Assembly (NCBI GenBank): GCA_035263105.1
Contig: DATFRO010000018.1
Span: forward strand, 1-24,371
Direction of reading: 5' to 3'
DNA: 24,371 nt
Source of the DNA: DATBVX01 sp035263105
GTDB taxonomy: Bacteria; Pseudomonadota; Gammaproteobacteria; Steroidobacterales; Steroidobacteraceae
Below the pieces are notes generated by a model. It made no database searches, was not told where the DNA came from, and saw only the letters and a list, made by a program, of their open reading frames with translations. Below are positions 1 to 6,978 of the stretch, piece after piece (within the stretch, counting starts at the first letter, position 1; every line of letters begins with the position of its first letter). The translations under genes were made by a program, and so were the position numbers.

Positions 1-1
1 C

Positions 2-604
2 GACGGGGCGGCGCGTGCGGAGCCGCGGTTTCTGCGTTTCACGACCGGGCGGCGCAGGAAGTTCTGGAACAAGAACTGCATTGCGCTGGGTCTCGCGAGC
101 GGCTTCATGGAGCCTCTCGAGTCCACCAGCATCCATCTCATCCAGAGCGGTGTGATGCAGCTCGCCGCGATCTTCCCGGATCGCAGTTTCGATCCGAGCG
201 ATGCCGAGGAGTACAACCGCCTGCAGATCGACGAGTTCGAGCACATCCGCGACTTCATCACGCTGCACTACCACGCGACCGAGCGCGAAGATCAGCCGTT
301 GTGGGCGTACTGTCGCCACATGCCGATCCCGGAATCGCTGGCGTACCGCATCCAGCTGTTTCGCAGCAGCGGGCGCGTCGCGTTCTACGACAAGGAGCTG
401 TTCGTAGAGCCCAACTGGCTGTCGATCTTCATCGGCCAGCACATCTGGCCGCGGCGTCACGATCCGCTGGCGGATCTTCCGGCCGTTGAGGAGATCAGGC
501 GCCAACTTACGCGCATGAAGAACCTGATACGCCAGACCGCCGAGGCCATGCCCACCCACGAGCGGTTTATTGCCGAGAACTGCAGCGCCGCCGCGCGCAC
601 TTGA
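2..604 (+). CDS. Flavin-dependent tryptophan halogenase, C-terminal part (5' end outside window)
   Basis: The frame is open from the left edge, so only about 200 C-terminal residues are present; the FAD-binding N-terminus and the catalytic lysine are outside. The family uses FADH2, O2 and halide to chlorinate or brominate indole rings. The diagnostic stretch is WNKNCIALGLASGF followed by EPLESTSIHLI; the Glu of LEST (codon at 119-121) corresponds to the catalytic glutamate of PrnA. Further family-like segments are HYHATER, PLWAYCR and a C-terminal NWLSIFIGQ region. An internal ATG at 107 is not the start, because conserved halogenase sequence continues upstream of it. The gene ends 6 bp before the convergent DUF6445-like gene. 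In related bacteria such halogenases often lie near TonB-dependent receptors; the substrate cannot be told from this fragment. Confidence 0.9.
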   Translation, partial: DGAARAEPRFLRFTTGRRRKFWNKNCIALGLASGFMEPLESTSIHLIQSGVMQLAAIFPDRSFDPSDAEEYNRLQIDEFEHIRDFITLHYHATEREDQPLWAYCRHMPIPESLAYRIQLFRSSGRVAFYDKELFVEPNWLSIFIGQHIWPRRHDPLADLPAVEEIRRQLTRMKNLIRQTAEAMPTHERFIAENCSAAART

Positions 605-610
605 CACCGC

Positions 611-1369
611 TCAGCGACAGAAGAAGAAGGTGTTCGCCGTCAGGCGGCCGGTGCGCGGGTTGCTCGCAAAGGAAAACTCCGCCGGGATATCCGCGCTATG
701 CAGGGAAACGCTGCGATACACCAGCACGCGGTTGAACGCGGCCGCGAAGGTGCCGATGCATTCGAACAGATCGGTGTCGCCGCGGATGTAACGCTCGGCG
801 GGTGATCCGTTTGCCGCCAGTTCCGCCGTGACCGCCCTCGTGTACTCCGCGAGGCGCGGCGGCCGTATGGTCTCGAAGCCGGTGGCCCGGTGACGATAGA
901 ACGACGTGCCGCCCATGCCGTCGCACAGGTAGTGGAGCACCGCGAGTTGCCGCTCGTCCGTATTGTCGAAGTGCGGCAGGCGTTGCTGAACCTGCAGGCG
1001 CTCCGGCCGCGTGGTCACCAGGGAGAAGGTCGCCAGTTCCTTCACGACCTCGCCTACCGAGAACGTCCGGGTGATCAGGCCGCCGAGAAACGCGCGCACG
1101 GCGAAGGTGTAGATCTGCGGAATGGGCGCGCGGATGCCGGGGTAGAACGTATCGGTGACGGCACCGAAGTCCGCGACGGTCGCGGCATAATCGACCAGCA
1201 CCGCGGGGTCGGCGAGGAAATCGTCGACGATGAGGACCGGTGATCTCTCGGCACCAAGGTGCGCGACCGACGACCTGAACGCCGGATGCAGCTTCAGCTT
1301 GCCGTTGAGGTCGACCACTGCTCCTCCAGACGCCTGAACTCGCGGCCATGGAGAATCGGCCGTTACCAC
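611..1369 (-). CDS. DUF6445-like protein, possible Fe(II)/2-oxoglutarate oxygenase fold
   Basis: The 252-residue protein has no signal peptide or membrane segment. It resembles the uncharacterised DUF6445 family, which I recall as a frequent neighbour of tryptophan halogenases. Landmarks are VLIVDDFLADP (45-55), FYPGIRAPIP (75-84), LPHFDNTD (131-138), LHYL followed by GGTSFYRHR (145-161), YIRGDTDLFE (194-203) and LHS with TGRLTANTF (223-248). His133-x-Asp135, His224 and Arg242 are arranged like the HxD...H...R metal and co-substrate set of 2-oxoglutarate oxygenases, with GGTSFY resembling the core strand. This is pattern inference, not proof. It is convergent with the halogenase and divergent from the TPR/TonB-domain gene. 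GTG or ATG codons slightly downstream are alternative starts. Confidence 0.8.
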   Translation of the reverse strand: MVTADSPWPRVQASGGAVVDLNGKLKLHPAFRSSVAHLGAERSPVLIVDDFLADPAVLVDYAATVADFGAVTDTFYPGIRAPIPQIYTFAVRAFLGGLITRTFSVGEVVKELATFSLVTTRPERLQVQQRLPHFDNTDERQLAVLHYLCDGMGGTSFYRHRATGFETIRPPRLAEYTRAVTAELAANGSPAERYIRGDTDLFECIGTFAAAFNRVLVYRSVSLHSADIPAEFSFASNPRTGRLTANTFFFCR

Positions 1370-1408
1370 TCACAACACAAGCGCGCGCCGGAATGTGGTC
1401 GTCGTGGG

Positions 1409-1414
1409 TATACT
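1409..1414 (+). promoter_or_regulatory. Candidate -10 element TATACT before the TPR/TonB-domain gene
   Basis: TATACT lies 20 bp upstream of the chosen ATG at 1434, in the 64-bp gap between two divergent genes. I see no good -35 match at 16-18 bp. The same hexamer, with a similar following sequence, precedes the YciI gene at 7468. Confidence 0.35.
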
Positions 1415-1433
1415 GCGACGGTCGGAGAAGTCC

Positions 1434-2795
1434 ATGGCGGCTGGCGCTCGACCTGCAAGAATGACCCTGAGGGGACTGACGCGAGGGATGTCAGTCGCCT
1501 TGACGATCTGCGCGTCAGCCGTGGTGCTCTGCCTGCTCATGCTCTCTGCGGCCGATGCGCAGCAGATGTCGGTCACCGCTAAATCGCCCACGACGCCGCA
1601 AGCCCCACCACCACCTGATGCCGCCGAAGCACTTGTCGCAGCGCAAAGGCAACTGGCCCAGGCCGAGCAACAGTACGGTGAGCAGGCGCTGCAACTCGTC
1701 AACCCGCTGATCGCTCTCGCGGCGGCCCAGCAACGCGCGAAGGACGACGTGGGCGCGACGAAGAACTACCGCCGCGCCATGGCGCTTGTCGAAGCGCACC
1801 AGGGCACCGAATCTCATGAGCTGGTGACGGCGCTCGCCGGTCTCGGCGCCATCTATGCCGAGAACGGCGATCACGACGCGTCGGCGGAGATGCTGCGCCG
1901 GGCGCTCGATGCCAGCCGCAAGGTCGACGGGCTCCTCAACCCGGAGCAGCTCACACTGCTCGACTCGCTGATCGCGAACTACCTGGCGCTCGGCGACTAC
2001 GACAGCGTGCTGCGCGAGCAGCAGATGGCCATGCGGGTCGCGGTCTCCGCCTACGGCAACGACATCCCGCGGCTGGTCGATGAGCTGGAACGCAATGCCG
2101 GCTGGTACGAATCGATGGGCCGCTATACGACGGCGCGCAAGCTCCACACGCGCACGCTCCTCATCGCCAGCAATCTCGGCAAGGAGAAGAACCTGATGAT
2201 GATCGAGCCCCTGCGCGGCGTCACGCGTACGCATCGGCTCGAATTCCTGTATGGACTGGAGAACCCCACCATCGATGCCTACGGTGCGAGCACCTACACG
2301 CGTCCGAACCGCGAGGGTGAAACCGCCCTGAAACTCGTGATCGAGATCCTCGACGCGCACCCGGAGAGCGGCGCCGGGGAGCAGGCGCGCGCGCGCCTCG
2401 ACCTGGGCGACTGGCGCATGCTCGCGGGGTACAACGACCAGGCGATCGAAGCGTATCGCGATGCGTGGGCGGCGCTCAGTGCTCCCGACGCGGGCGGCAC
2501 CTCGGCTTTTGATGCGCCGGTGCAGATCTATTACCGCCCGCCGAGCGCGACTCATCGGCCGCCGGACACCGACAAGTTCACGGAGCGTTTCGTCGAAGTG
2601 CGGTTCACGGTGGCCGCGGACGGCACGGTGAAGGATGCCACCCTCGGGCCCACCGACGCGCCCGACAAGTCGGCGCGGCTCGTGATGCGCGCGCTCAAGG
2701 ATGCCCGCTATCGCCCACGATTCGTTGACGGAGCGGCGGCGGCCACGACCGGGGTGAAATATCGCGAGACGATCTACGTTCCCAAGGGCCCTTAG
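1434..2795 (+). CDS. Secreted TPR protein with TonB C-terminal-like domain
   Basis: I start at ATG 1434 because GGAG at 1424-1427 is well spaced; an in-frame ATG at 1395 lies upstream of the -10-like TATACT. The 453-residue product begins with a positively charged segment, then a hydrophobic helix ending in ADA-Q, a likely signal peptidase I site. A Pro-rich linker (TPQAPPPPD) leads to helical TPR-like repeats over about residues 50-250, including a KNYRRAMALVEAHQG unit and a second at HDASAEMLRRALDASR. The last ~70 residues (from about 381) look like a TonB C-terminal domain: RFTVAADGTVKDATL followed by ALKDARYRPRF. There is no long Pro/Lys-rich spacer, so it is probably a periplasmic protein with a TonB-C fold rather than a classical energy transducer. 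The target is unknown. Confidence 0.85.
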   Translation: MAAGARPARMTLRGLTRGMSVALTICASAVVLCLLMLSAADAQQMSVTAKSPTTPQAPPPPDAAEALVAAQRQLAQAEQQYGEQALQLVNPLIALAAAQQRAKDDVGATKNYRRAMALVEAHQGTESHELVTALAGLGAIYAENGDHDASAEMLRRALDASRKVDGLLNPEQLTLLDSLIANYLALGDYDSVLREQQMAMRVAVSAYGNDIPRLVDELERNAGWYESMGRYTTARKLHTRTLLIASNLGKEKNLMMIEPLRGVTRTHRLEFLYGLENPTIDAYGASTYTRPNREGETALKLVIEILDAHPESGAGEQARARLDLGDWRMLAGYNDQAIEAYRDAWAALSAPDAGGTSAFDAPVQIYYRPPSATHRPPDTDKFTERFVEVRFTVAADGTVKDATLGPTDAPDKSARLVMRALKDARYRPRFVDGAAAATTGVKYRETIYVPKGP

Positions 2796-2809
2796 CACAC
2801 GCGGGCCCT
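2785..2809 (+). terminator. GC-rich hairpin at the 3' end of the TPR/TonB-domain gene
   Basis: AGGGCCC (2785-2791) pairs with GGGCCCT (2803-2809) across an 11-base loop that contains the stop codon. No T-run follows, so it is at best a weak or Rho-assisted terminator. Confidence 0.25.
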
Positions 2810-2829
2810 GCTACGCGATTGCAATGGGC

Positions 2830-2843
2830 AGGGGTCGACCCCT
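2830..2843. repeat. 14-bp perfect palindrome upstream of hemF
   Basis: AGGGGTCGACCCCT reads the same on both strands and ends 11 bp before the hemF start codon. It could be an operator, a small hairpin masking the start region, or one copy of a dispersed palindromic element; only one copy is in this window. Confidence 0.4.
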
Positions 2844-2854
2844 AGCATCCCATC

Positions 2855-3697
2855 ATGCTCACGCAGGCCAGTGAACGGGCTCAGCAGGCGACGCGTCTCT
2901 TCGAAGATCTGCAATCACGCATCTGTGCGCGCTTCGAAGGACTCGAAGGCGCGGGAGCGCGCGCTCACTTCGAGTCGACGCGCTGGAGCAAGCCTGCCGA
3001 ACATCGCCTGAAGGGCGGCGGACACATGCGCCTCATGCGCGGGGCGGTGCTGGAGAAAGTCGGCGTCAACGTCAGCCACGTGTGGGGCACGTTGTCCGAT
3101 GCGGGGATCGCGCAGTTGCCCGGCGCGAAGGAGTCGGCCGGCGAGTTCGTGGCCTGTGGCATCTCGCTGGTCGCGCACCCTGCGAACCCGCATGCTCCCA
3201 CCGCGCACATGAACCTGCGCTATCTCGCGACCAGCATCGACTGGATCGGCGGCGGCTCGGACCTGACGCCGGCGATCGAGTACCCCGAAGATACGGCTGC
3301 ATTTCACGGCGCGCTGCGCGCCGCGTGCGACAGCTACCGTGCGAACGCGTATGAGGAATATCGCGACTGGTGCGATCGTTACTTCTTCCTGCCGCACCGG
3401 AACGAGCGGCGCGGCGTCGGGGGCATCTTTTTCGACAACCTGCACGGCGCGGACTGGCCGGCCGATCTTACCTTCCTGAAAAGCGTGGGCGAGGCGTTTC
3501 TCGGTGTGTACCCGGCCATTCTCGAGCGCCGGATTGCGATGCCGTTCGATGCCGCGGATCGTGCGCGGCAACTCGCGAAGCGCGGCCGCTATGTGGAATT
3601 CAACCTGGTGTACGACCGCGGCACACGCTTCGGCTTCATGACCGACGCGAACCCGGAGGCTTACCTGATGAGCCTGCCGCCGCTCGCGAGCTGGTAA
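2855..3697 (+). CDS. hemF: Oxygen-dependent coproporphyrinogen III oxidase
   Basis: HemF oxidatively decarboxylates two propionates of coproporphyrinogen III to give protoporphyrinogen IX in haem synthesis, using O2, in the cytosol. The 280-residue protein carries the family blocks in order: EKVGVNVSHV (67-76), CGISLVAHPANPHAPTAHMN (101-120), WIGGGSDLTP (130-139), FFLPHRNERRGVGGIFFDNL (177-196) and RYVEFNLVYDRGTRFG (245-260), ending in YLMSLPPLASW. Conserved histidines at 108, 113 and 118 and Arg/Asp in the DRGT loop are present. It is slightly shorter than E. coli HemF (about 300) and reads more like the alphaproteobacterial form. No clear Shine-Dalgarno precedes ATG 2855; a palindrome lies just upstream. 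It converges on the DNA ligase gene 19 bp away. Confidence 0.96.
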   Translation: MLTQASERAQQATRLFEDLQSRICARFEGLEGAGARAHFESTRWSKPAEHRLKGGGHMRLMRGAVLEKVGVNVSHVWGTLSDAGIAQLPGAKESAGEFVACGISLVAHPANPHAPTAHMNLRYLATSIDWIGGGSDLTPAIEYPEDTAAFHGALRAACDSYRANAYEEYRDWCDRYFFLPHRNERRGVGGIFFDNLHGADWPADLTFLKSVGEAFLGVYPAILERRIAMPFDAADRARQLAKRGRYVEFNLVYDRGTRFGFMTDANPEAYLMSLPPLASW

Positions 3698-3716
3698 GGC
3701 CGACGCGGGGCCGGCG

Positions 3717-5255
3717 CTATGACTGCGCCGCGAAGATCCTCCGCACCGATTCCATCGTGTCCGCCTCCGAGGCCGGCTTGTCGTCCCGATAGCGTTTCAC
3801 GCGTGCGAGGCGCAGCGCGAGGCCCCCCGGATAGCGCGGACTCGCCTGCAGATCACTGAAGGCGACCTCCACCACCAGCTCCGGCCGCACGTGGACGGTC
3901 CACTCGTCGCGCCGCGTCTCGCGCGCCAGCAATTCCTTCGTCTGCCATTCGAGCATCGCATCGGTGAGACCCTTGAAAGTCTTGCCGAGCATCACGTACT
4001 CACCGCTCGCCGGCTCGAGCGCGCCGAGATGCAGGTTCGACAGCTTGTGCGTGCGCCGGCCGTGACCCCATTCCGCGGCGAGCACGACGAGGTCGAGCGT
4101 ATGGGCGCGCTTGATCTTGAGCCAGCTCGCGCCCCGGTTGCCCGCTTCGTAGGGCGCATCGAGCGCCTTCGCCATGACACCCTCGTGTCCCGCCAGCAAC
4201 GCGGCGTCGTAAAAATCCCGTGCTTCCTTTGCCGAAGCGGTGATGAGATGCGGAATCCGCAGCGCGTGTGGCACCGCCTTCGACAGCGCGCGAAAGCGCT
4301 CGCGTGCCGGCAAGGTGACGAGCGTGTCATTCCCGAGCCGCAGGCAATCGAAGAAGAAAGCCTTGATCGGCAGCTCGGCGCGCAGCGCCTCGACCTCGAG
4401 CTTGCGGCCGAAGCGTCGCATCGTGACCTGGAACGGATGCGGCCGGCCCGAGTGGTTGAAGGCGATCGCCTCGCCATCCAGGATCACTTCGCTCACCTCG
4501 AGCGCGTGCACGGCCTCGGCGATTTCCGGCACCGCGACGGTGACCTCGTTGAGACTGCGCGTGTAGATGCGGACGGTGTCGCGCGCCTTGTGCACCTGGA
4601 TGCGTGCACCATCCATCTTCCATTCGAACGCCGCCTCGCCGCCAAGGATTTGCAGTGCCTCGGCCGTGTCAGCCGCGGTCTGCGCGAGCATGGGAGCCAC
4701 GGGCGAGAGGAGCTCGAGCTGGAAGCGGGCGAGGCCGGCTGTACCCTCGAGCAGCGCCGCCTGCGCCACCGCGCCGACGCTCTTCGAGTACATCATGGCG
4801 CGGCGGACCTGATCGACCGGCAATTGCGCGGCGGCGGCGATGGCGTCCGTCATGATGCCCGCGAGCGCGCCTTGGCGAAGCTCGCCGATGAGCAGACGCA
4901 CCAGGAACTGCTGCTCGGGCGCGGTCGCGAGTGCAAAGAGTTCCTGCAACGCCTCGAGCCGGCGATTCGCTCCGCCGGCCCCGCGGATCGCCGCGATTTC
5001 ACCCAGTCGTCGATCGACGTCGCCGATCGACAAGCCTGGCTGCGAAGCCGCCGCGACACGGGCCTCCTGCAACACGGCATAGCCGATGCCGAAGCGTCCC
5101 TGTGGCATCTCGCCGGAGAGGTACGAGACGCCGATTGCGATCTCGCCAGGCTCGAGCGCGCGCAGGCTGGCCGCCAGCTCGCGCACCTTTCCGAGGCGCG
5201 CAGAGGTGGTAGCTACCCGTTGTGATGCGCTGACGAGGCTGGCGAGAAGAGTCAC
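3717..5255 (-). CDS. ATP-dependent DNA ligase
   Basis: The 512-residue enzyme seals nicks with ATP through a ligase-adenylate. Residues 1-170 are the helical N-terminal DNA-binding domain (RLGKVRELAASL, MMYSKSVGAVA). The nucleotidyltransferase core has motif I EWKMDGARIQVH with the adenylated Lys213, the LDGEAIAF block (259-266), motif III FFFDCLRL (300-307), motif IV EGVMAK (358-363) and motif V WLKIKR (378-383). A C-terminal OB domain includes YPGGLALRLARVKRYRDDK (475-493). Length and layout match the mycobacterial LigB-type bacterial ligases. The start is GTG at 5255; MTLLASLVSASQRVATTSARL fits the family N-terminus and no in-frame ATG lies just upstream. No Ku, LigD polymerase or exonuclease partner is nearby, so a role in non-homologous end joining is not supported; it is probably an accessory to NAD-dependent LigA. 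Confidence 0.95.
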   Translation of the reverse strand: MTLLASLVSASQRVATTSARLGKVRELAASLRALEPGEIAIGVSYLSGEMPQGRFGIGYAVLQEARVAAASQPGLSIGDVDRRLGEIAAIRGAGGANRRLEALQELFALATAPEQQFLVRLLIGELRQGALAGIMTDAIAAAAQLPVDQVRRAMMYSKSVGAVAQAALLEGTAGLARFQLELLSPVAPMLAQTAADTAEALQILGGEAAFEWKMDGARIQVHKARDTVRIYTRSLNEVTVAVPEIAEAVHALEVSEVILDGEAIAFNHSGRPHPFQVTMRRFGRKLEVEALRAELPIKAFFFDCLRLGNDTLVTLPARERFRALSKAVPHALRIPHLITASAKEARDFYDAALLAGHEGVMAKALDAPYEAGNRGASWLKIKRAHTLDLVVLAAEWGHGRRTHKLSNLHLGALEPASGEYVMLGKTFKGLTDAMLEWQTKELLARETRRDEWTVHVRPELVVEVAFSDLQASPRYPGGLALRLARVKRYRDDKPASEADTMESVRRIFAAQS

Positions 5256-5282
5256 GGCATGGCCCCGGTCGTGACCGGGACC

Positions 5283-5777
5283 TTACTCTTCGCGTCCGAT
5301 CCCATCCACATGCTGTTGCAGGCTCATCCGGTCGAGCGCCGCGAACGGCAGGTTCATGAAAACGCGCAAGCGCCGTTCGAGGCCGGCGCGCGTGCGGATC
5401 AGCGACAGCCGCCGCTCAGGGTCATCGGGCGCGAACTTTTCCGGATCCTCGCAACGCCAGTGCCCTGTCACCGGGTGACCGGGCCACAAAGGCGGGGCCT
5501 CGCCGGCCGCCGTGTCACTCAGCGTGAAGACGAAGTCCAGGGCGGGCGCACCGTTGTCGATGAACTCATCGCACGACTTCGGCCGGACGCCGCCCGGCGC
5601 GACCCCCACATGCGCCAGCAGGTCCATTGCGATCGGGTCGACCGAGGGCGCCGGCCGGACTCCGGCGCTGTAGGCGCGAAACTGTCCCCTGCCCAGGGTG
5701 TTCAAGAGCGCCGCGGCCAGCACGCTGCGCGCGGAGTTGCGCTGCGACAGGAAGAGGACATTGAAGACCTTGTCCAT
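5283..5777 (-). CDS. ArsC/low-molecular-weight phosphatase-family protein lacking catalytic cysteines
   Basis: The 164-residue protein aligns by eye with thioredoxin-type arsenate reductases and low-molecular-weight tyrosine phosphatases: VLFLSQRNSARSVLAAALLN (8-26 region), YSAGVRP (36-42), DFVFTLSDTAAGE (81-93) and WPGHPVTGHW (98-107). In active enzymes the P-loop starts with a nucleophilic Cys (FLCxxNSARS) and the second site reads TVCD. Here Ser11 replaces the nucleophile, Ser87 replaces the second Cys, and the third is Pro/Ala. The P-loop Asn14, Ser15 and Arg17 are kept. Only Cys69 and Cys109 occur, both outside known active positions. Normal arsenate reduction is therefore unlikely; an anion-binding or regulatory role is possible. 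There is no arsR, arsB or acr3 nearby. It is divergent from the AraC-family gene and follows none of the ligase signals (27-bp gap). Confidence 0.85.
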   Translation of the reverse strand: MDKVFNVLFLSQRNSARSVLAAALLNTLGRGQFRAYSAGVRPAPSVDPIAMDLLAHVGVAPGGVRPKSCDEFIDNGAPALDFVFTLSDTAAGEAPPLWPGHPVTGHWRCEDPEKFAPDDPERRLSLIRTRAGLERRLRVFMNLPFAALDRMSLQQHVDGIGREE

Positions 5778-5971
5778 CGCAGGTGATTGACGCGCGCGCC
5801 GCCCGACAAGTTCACAGCAACCGCGTGCATTTGCACCGCTCGTCGGTGGGCGGCGACAGGTGTGGCTGCAACTGGATTACGGGGGCGTTCCGGCCCTATG
5901 ATTTCCGCGACCCTGCTCTGCTCGATCGTCCGGACCCGGCTGCGGGGCCGGACATTCCTGGTGTGGCTCCT

Positions 5972-5977
5972 GGAGGA
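5972..5977 (+). promoter_or_regulatory. Strong Shine-Dalgarno that decides a TTG start
   Basis: GGAGGA lies 7 bases before TTG 5985. It supports TTG as the start of the AraC-family gene instead of the ATG at 5787, whose 66 extra codons have no family-like sequence. Confidence 0.75.
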
Positions 5978-5984
5978 AGACGGC

Positions 5985-6962
5985 TTGGACGTACTTTCCG
6001 ACGTTCTGCGCGCGGTGCGCCTCACCGGCGCGATCTACTTCGACATCCACGCACGCCATCCGTGGGTGGCGGAAACGCCGCCGATCTCGAAGATCGGCGC
6101 CAACGTCATGCCTGATTTCGATCATGTCATCGCGTTTCACATCATGCTCGACGGCTGGTGTTGGGCGCAGCTCGACAACCAGTCGGAGCCGCCCATCCGG
6201 CTCGAGAGTGGCGATGCGGTCCTGTTCGTGCGTGGTGACGCGCATTACATGTCCACGGAAGTGGGGCGGCGCTCGTCGCCGAACCTTGACATGTATTACC
6301 GTCCGAAAGACCGCACGCTCCCATTCGTACTCAACGAGTTCGGCGGCCGGGGCGATGAGTCGCGCTTCGTATGCGGCTACCTCGGCTTCGACTCGCGCCC
6401 GTTCAATCCGCTGCTCGGTGCCTTGCCGGGGATGCTGCACGTCAAGAGCGCCAGCGTCGGCGGGCAGCTCACGCACGACCTGATTCGACTCGCGCTCAAG
6501 GAATCGGCGAGCCCGAGCGCGGGCGGCGAGACCATCCTCTCGAAGTTGAGCGAGGTCATGTTCCTGCAGGCCATCCGCCAGTTCGTCGACACCCTGCCGC
6601 CCGAATCGACCGGCTGGCTGTCGGGACTGCGCGATCGCTACGTCGGCGCCGCCCTGCGGTTGATGCACGGGCGTCCCTCTGAAGGCTGGACGGTCGATTC
6701 GATGGCGAGGGAAGTCGGGCTGTCGCGTTCGGCATTCGCCGATCGCTTCGTCAACATCATGGGTACGCCGCCGATGCAGTACCTCAGCAGCTGGCGGTTG
6801 AAACTCGCCGCGAACCTGCTCGAAGAGCAGCGCCTGAGCATCGCCCAGGCTGCGGCTGAGGTGGGCTACGAATCGGAAGCCGCGTTCAATCGCGCCTTCA
6901 AGAAACTCGTGGGCGTCCCGCCCGGTGCGTGGCGGCGGGCGCGCGCGCCCACCGGCGCCTGA
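5985..6962 (+). CDS. AraC-family transcriptional regulator with cupin_6 sensor domain
   Basis: From the TTG start the product is 325 residues. LDVLSDVLRAVRLTGAIYFD is the typical N-terminus of the cupin_6-type AraC regulators, which decides the start together with the GGAGGA ribosome site. The N-terminal cupin (to about residue 190) includes HIMLDGWCW, LESGDAVLFVRGDAHYM and a FVCGYLGFD strand; the ligand is unknown. The C-terminal double HTH spans about 215-320: WTVDSMAREVGLSRSAFADRF, then LSIAQAAAEVGYESEAAFNRAF and the closing VGVPPGAWRR. It has a 207-bp upstream gap shared with the divergent ArsC-like gene, which is a possible target. A TATGAT (5897-5902) in that gap is a weak candidate -10. 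Confidence 0.9.
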   Translation: MDVLSDVLRAVRLTGAIYFDIHARHPWVAETPPISKIGANVMPDFDHVIAFHIMLDGWCWAQLDNQSEPPIRLESGDAVLFVRGDAHYMSTEVGRRSSPNLDMYYRPKDRTLPFVLNEFGGRGDESRFVCGYLGFDSRPFNPLLGALPGMLHVKSASVGGQLTHDLIRLALKESASPSAGGETILSKLSEVMFLQAIRQFVDTLPPESTGWLSGLRDRYVGAALRLMHGRPSEGWTVDSMAREVGLSRSAFADRFVNIMGTPPMQYLSSWRLKLAANLLEEQRLSIAQAAAEVGYESEAAFNRAFKKLVGVPPGAWRRARAPTGA

Positions 6963-6978
6963 GATTCGCGCCGCCTCT

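Noticed and set aside
1515..2798. 427-codon minus-strand ORF opposite the TPR/TonB-domain gene
   Set aside because: Antisense shadow rich in Arg and His; the plus-strand product has a signal peptide and known domains.
3891..5225. 444-codon ORF on the plus strand opposite the DNA ligase
   Set aside because: It is antisense to a ligase with all motifs in place, its translation is Arg/His/Glu-rich with no recognisable domain, and long antisense frames are normal at this GC content.
3717..5255. DNA ligase as part of a non-homologous end-joining system
   Set aside because: No Ku or LigD polymerase/nuclease domains are present in the protein or nearby.
5283..5777. Arsenic-resistance operon
   Set aside because: The ArsC-like protein lacks catalytic cysteines and no arsR, arsB, acr3 or arsH gene is adjacent.
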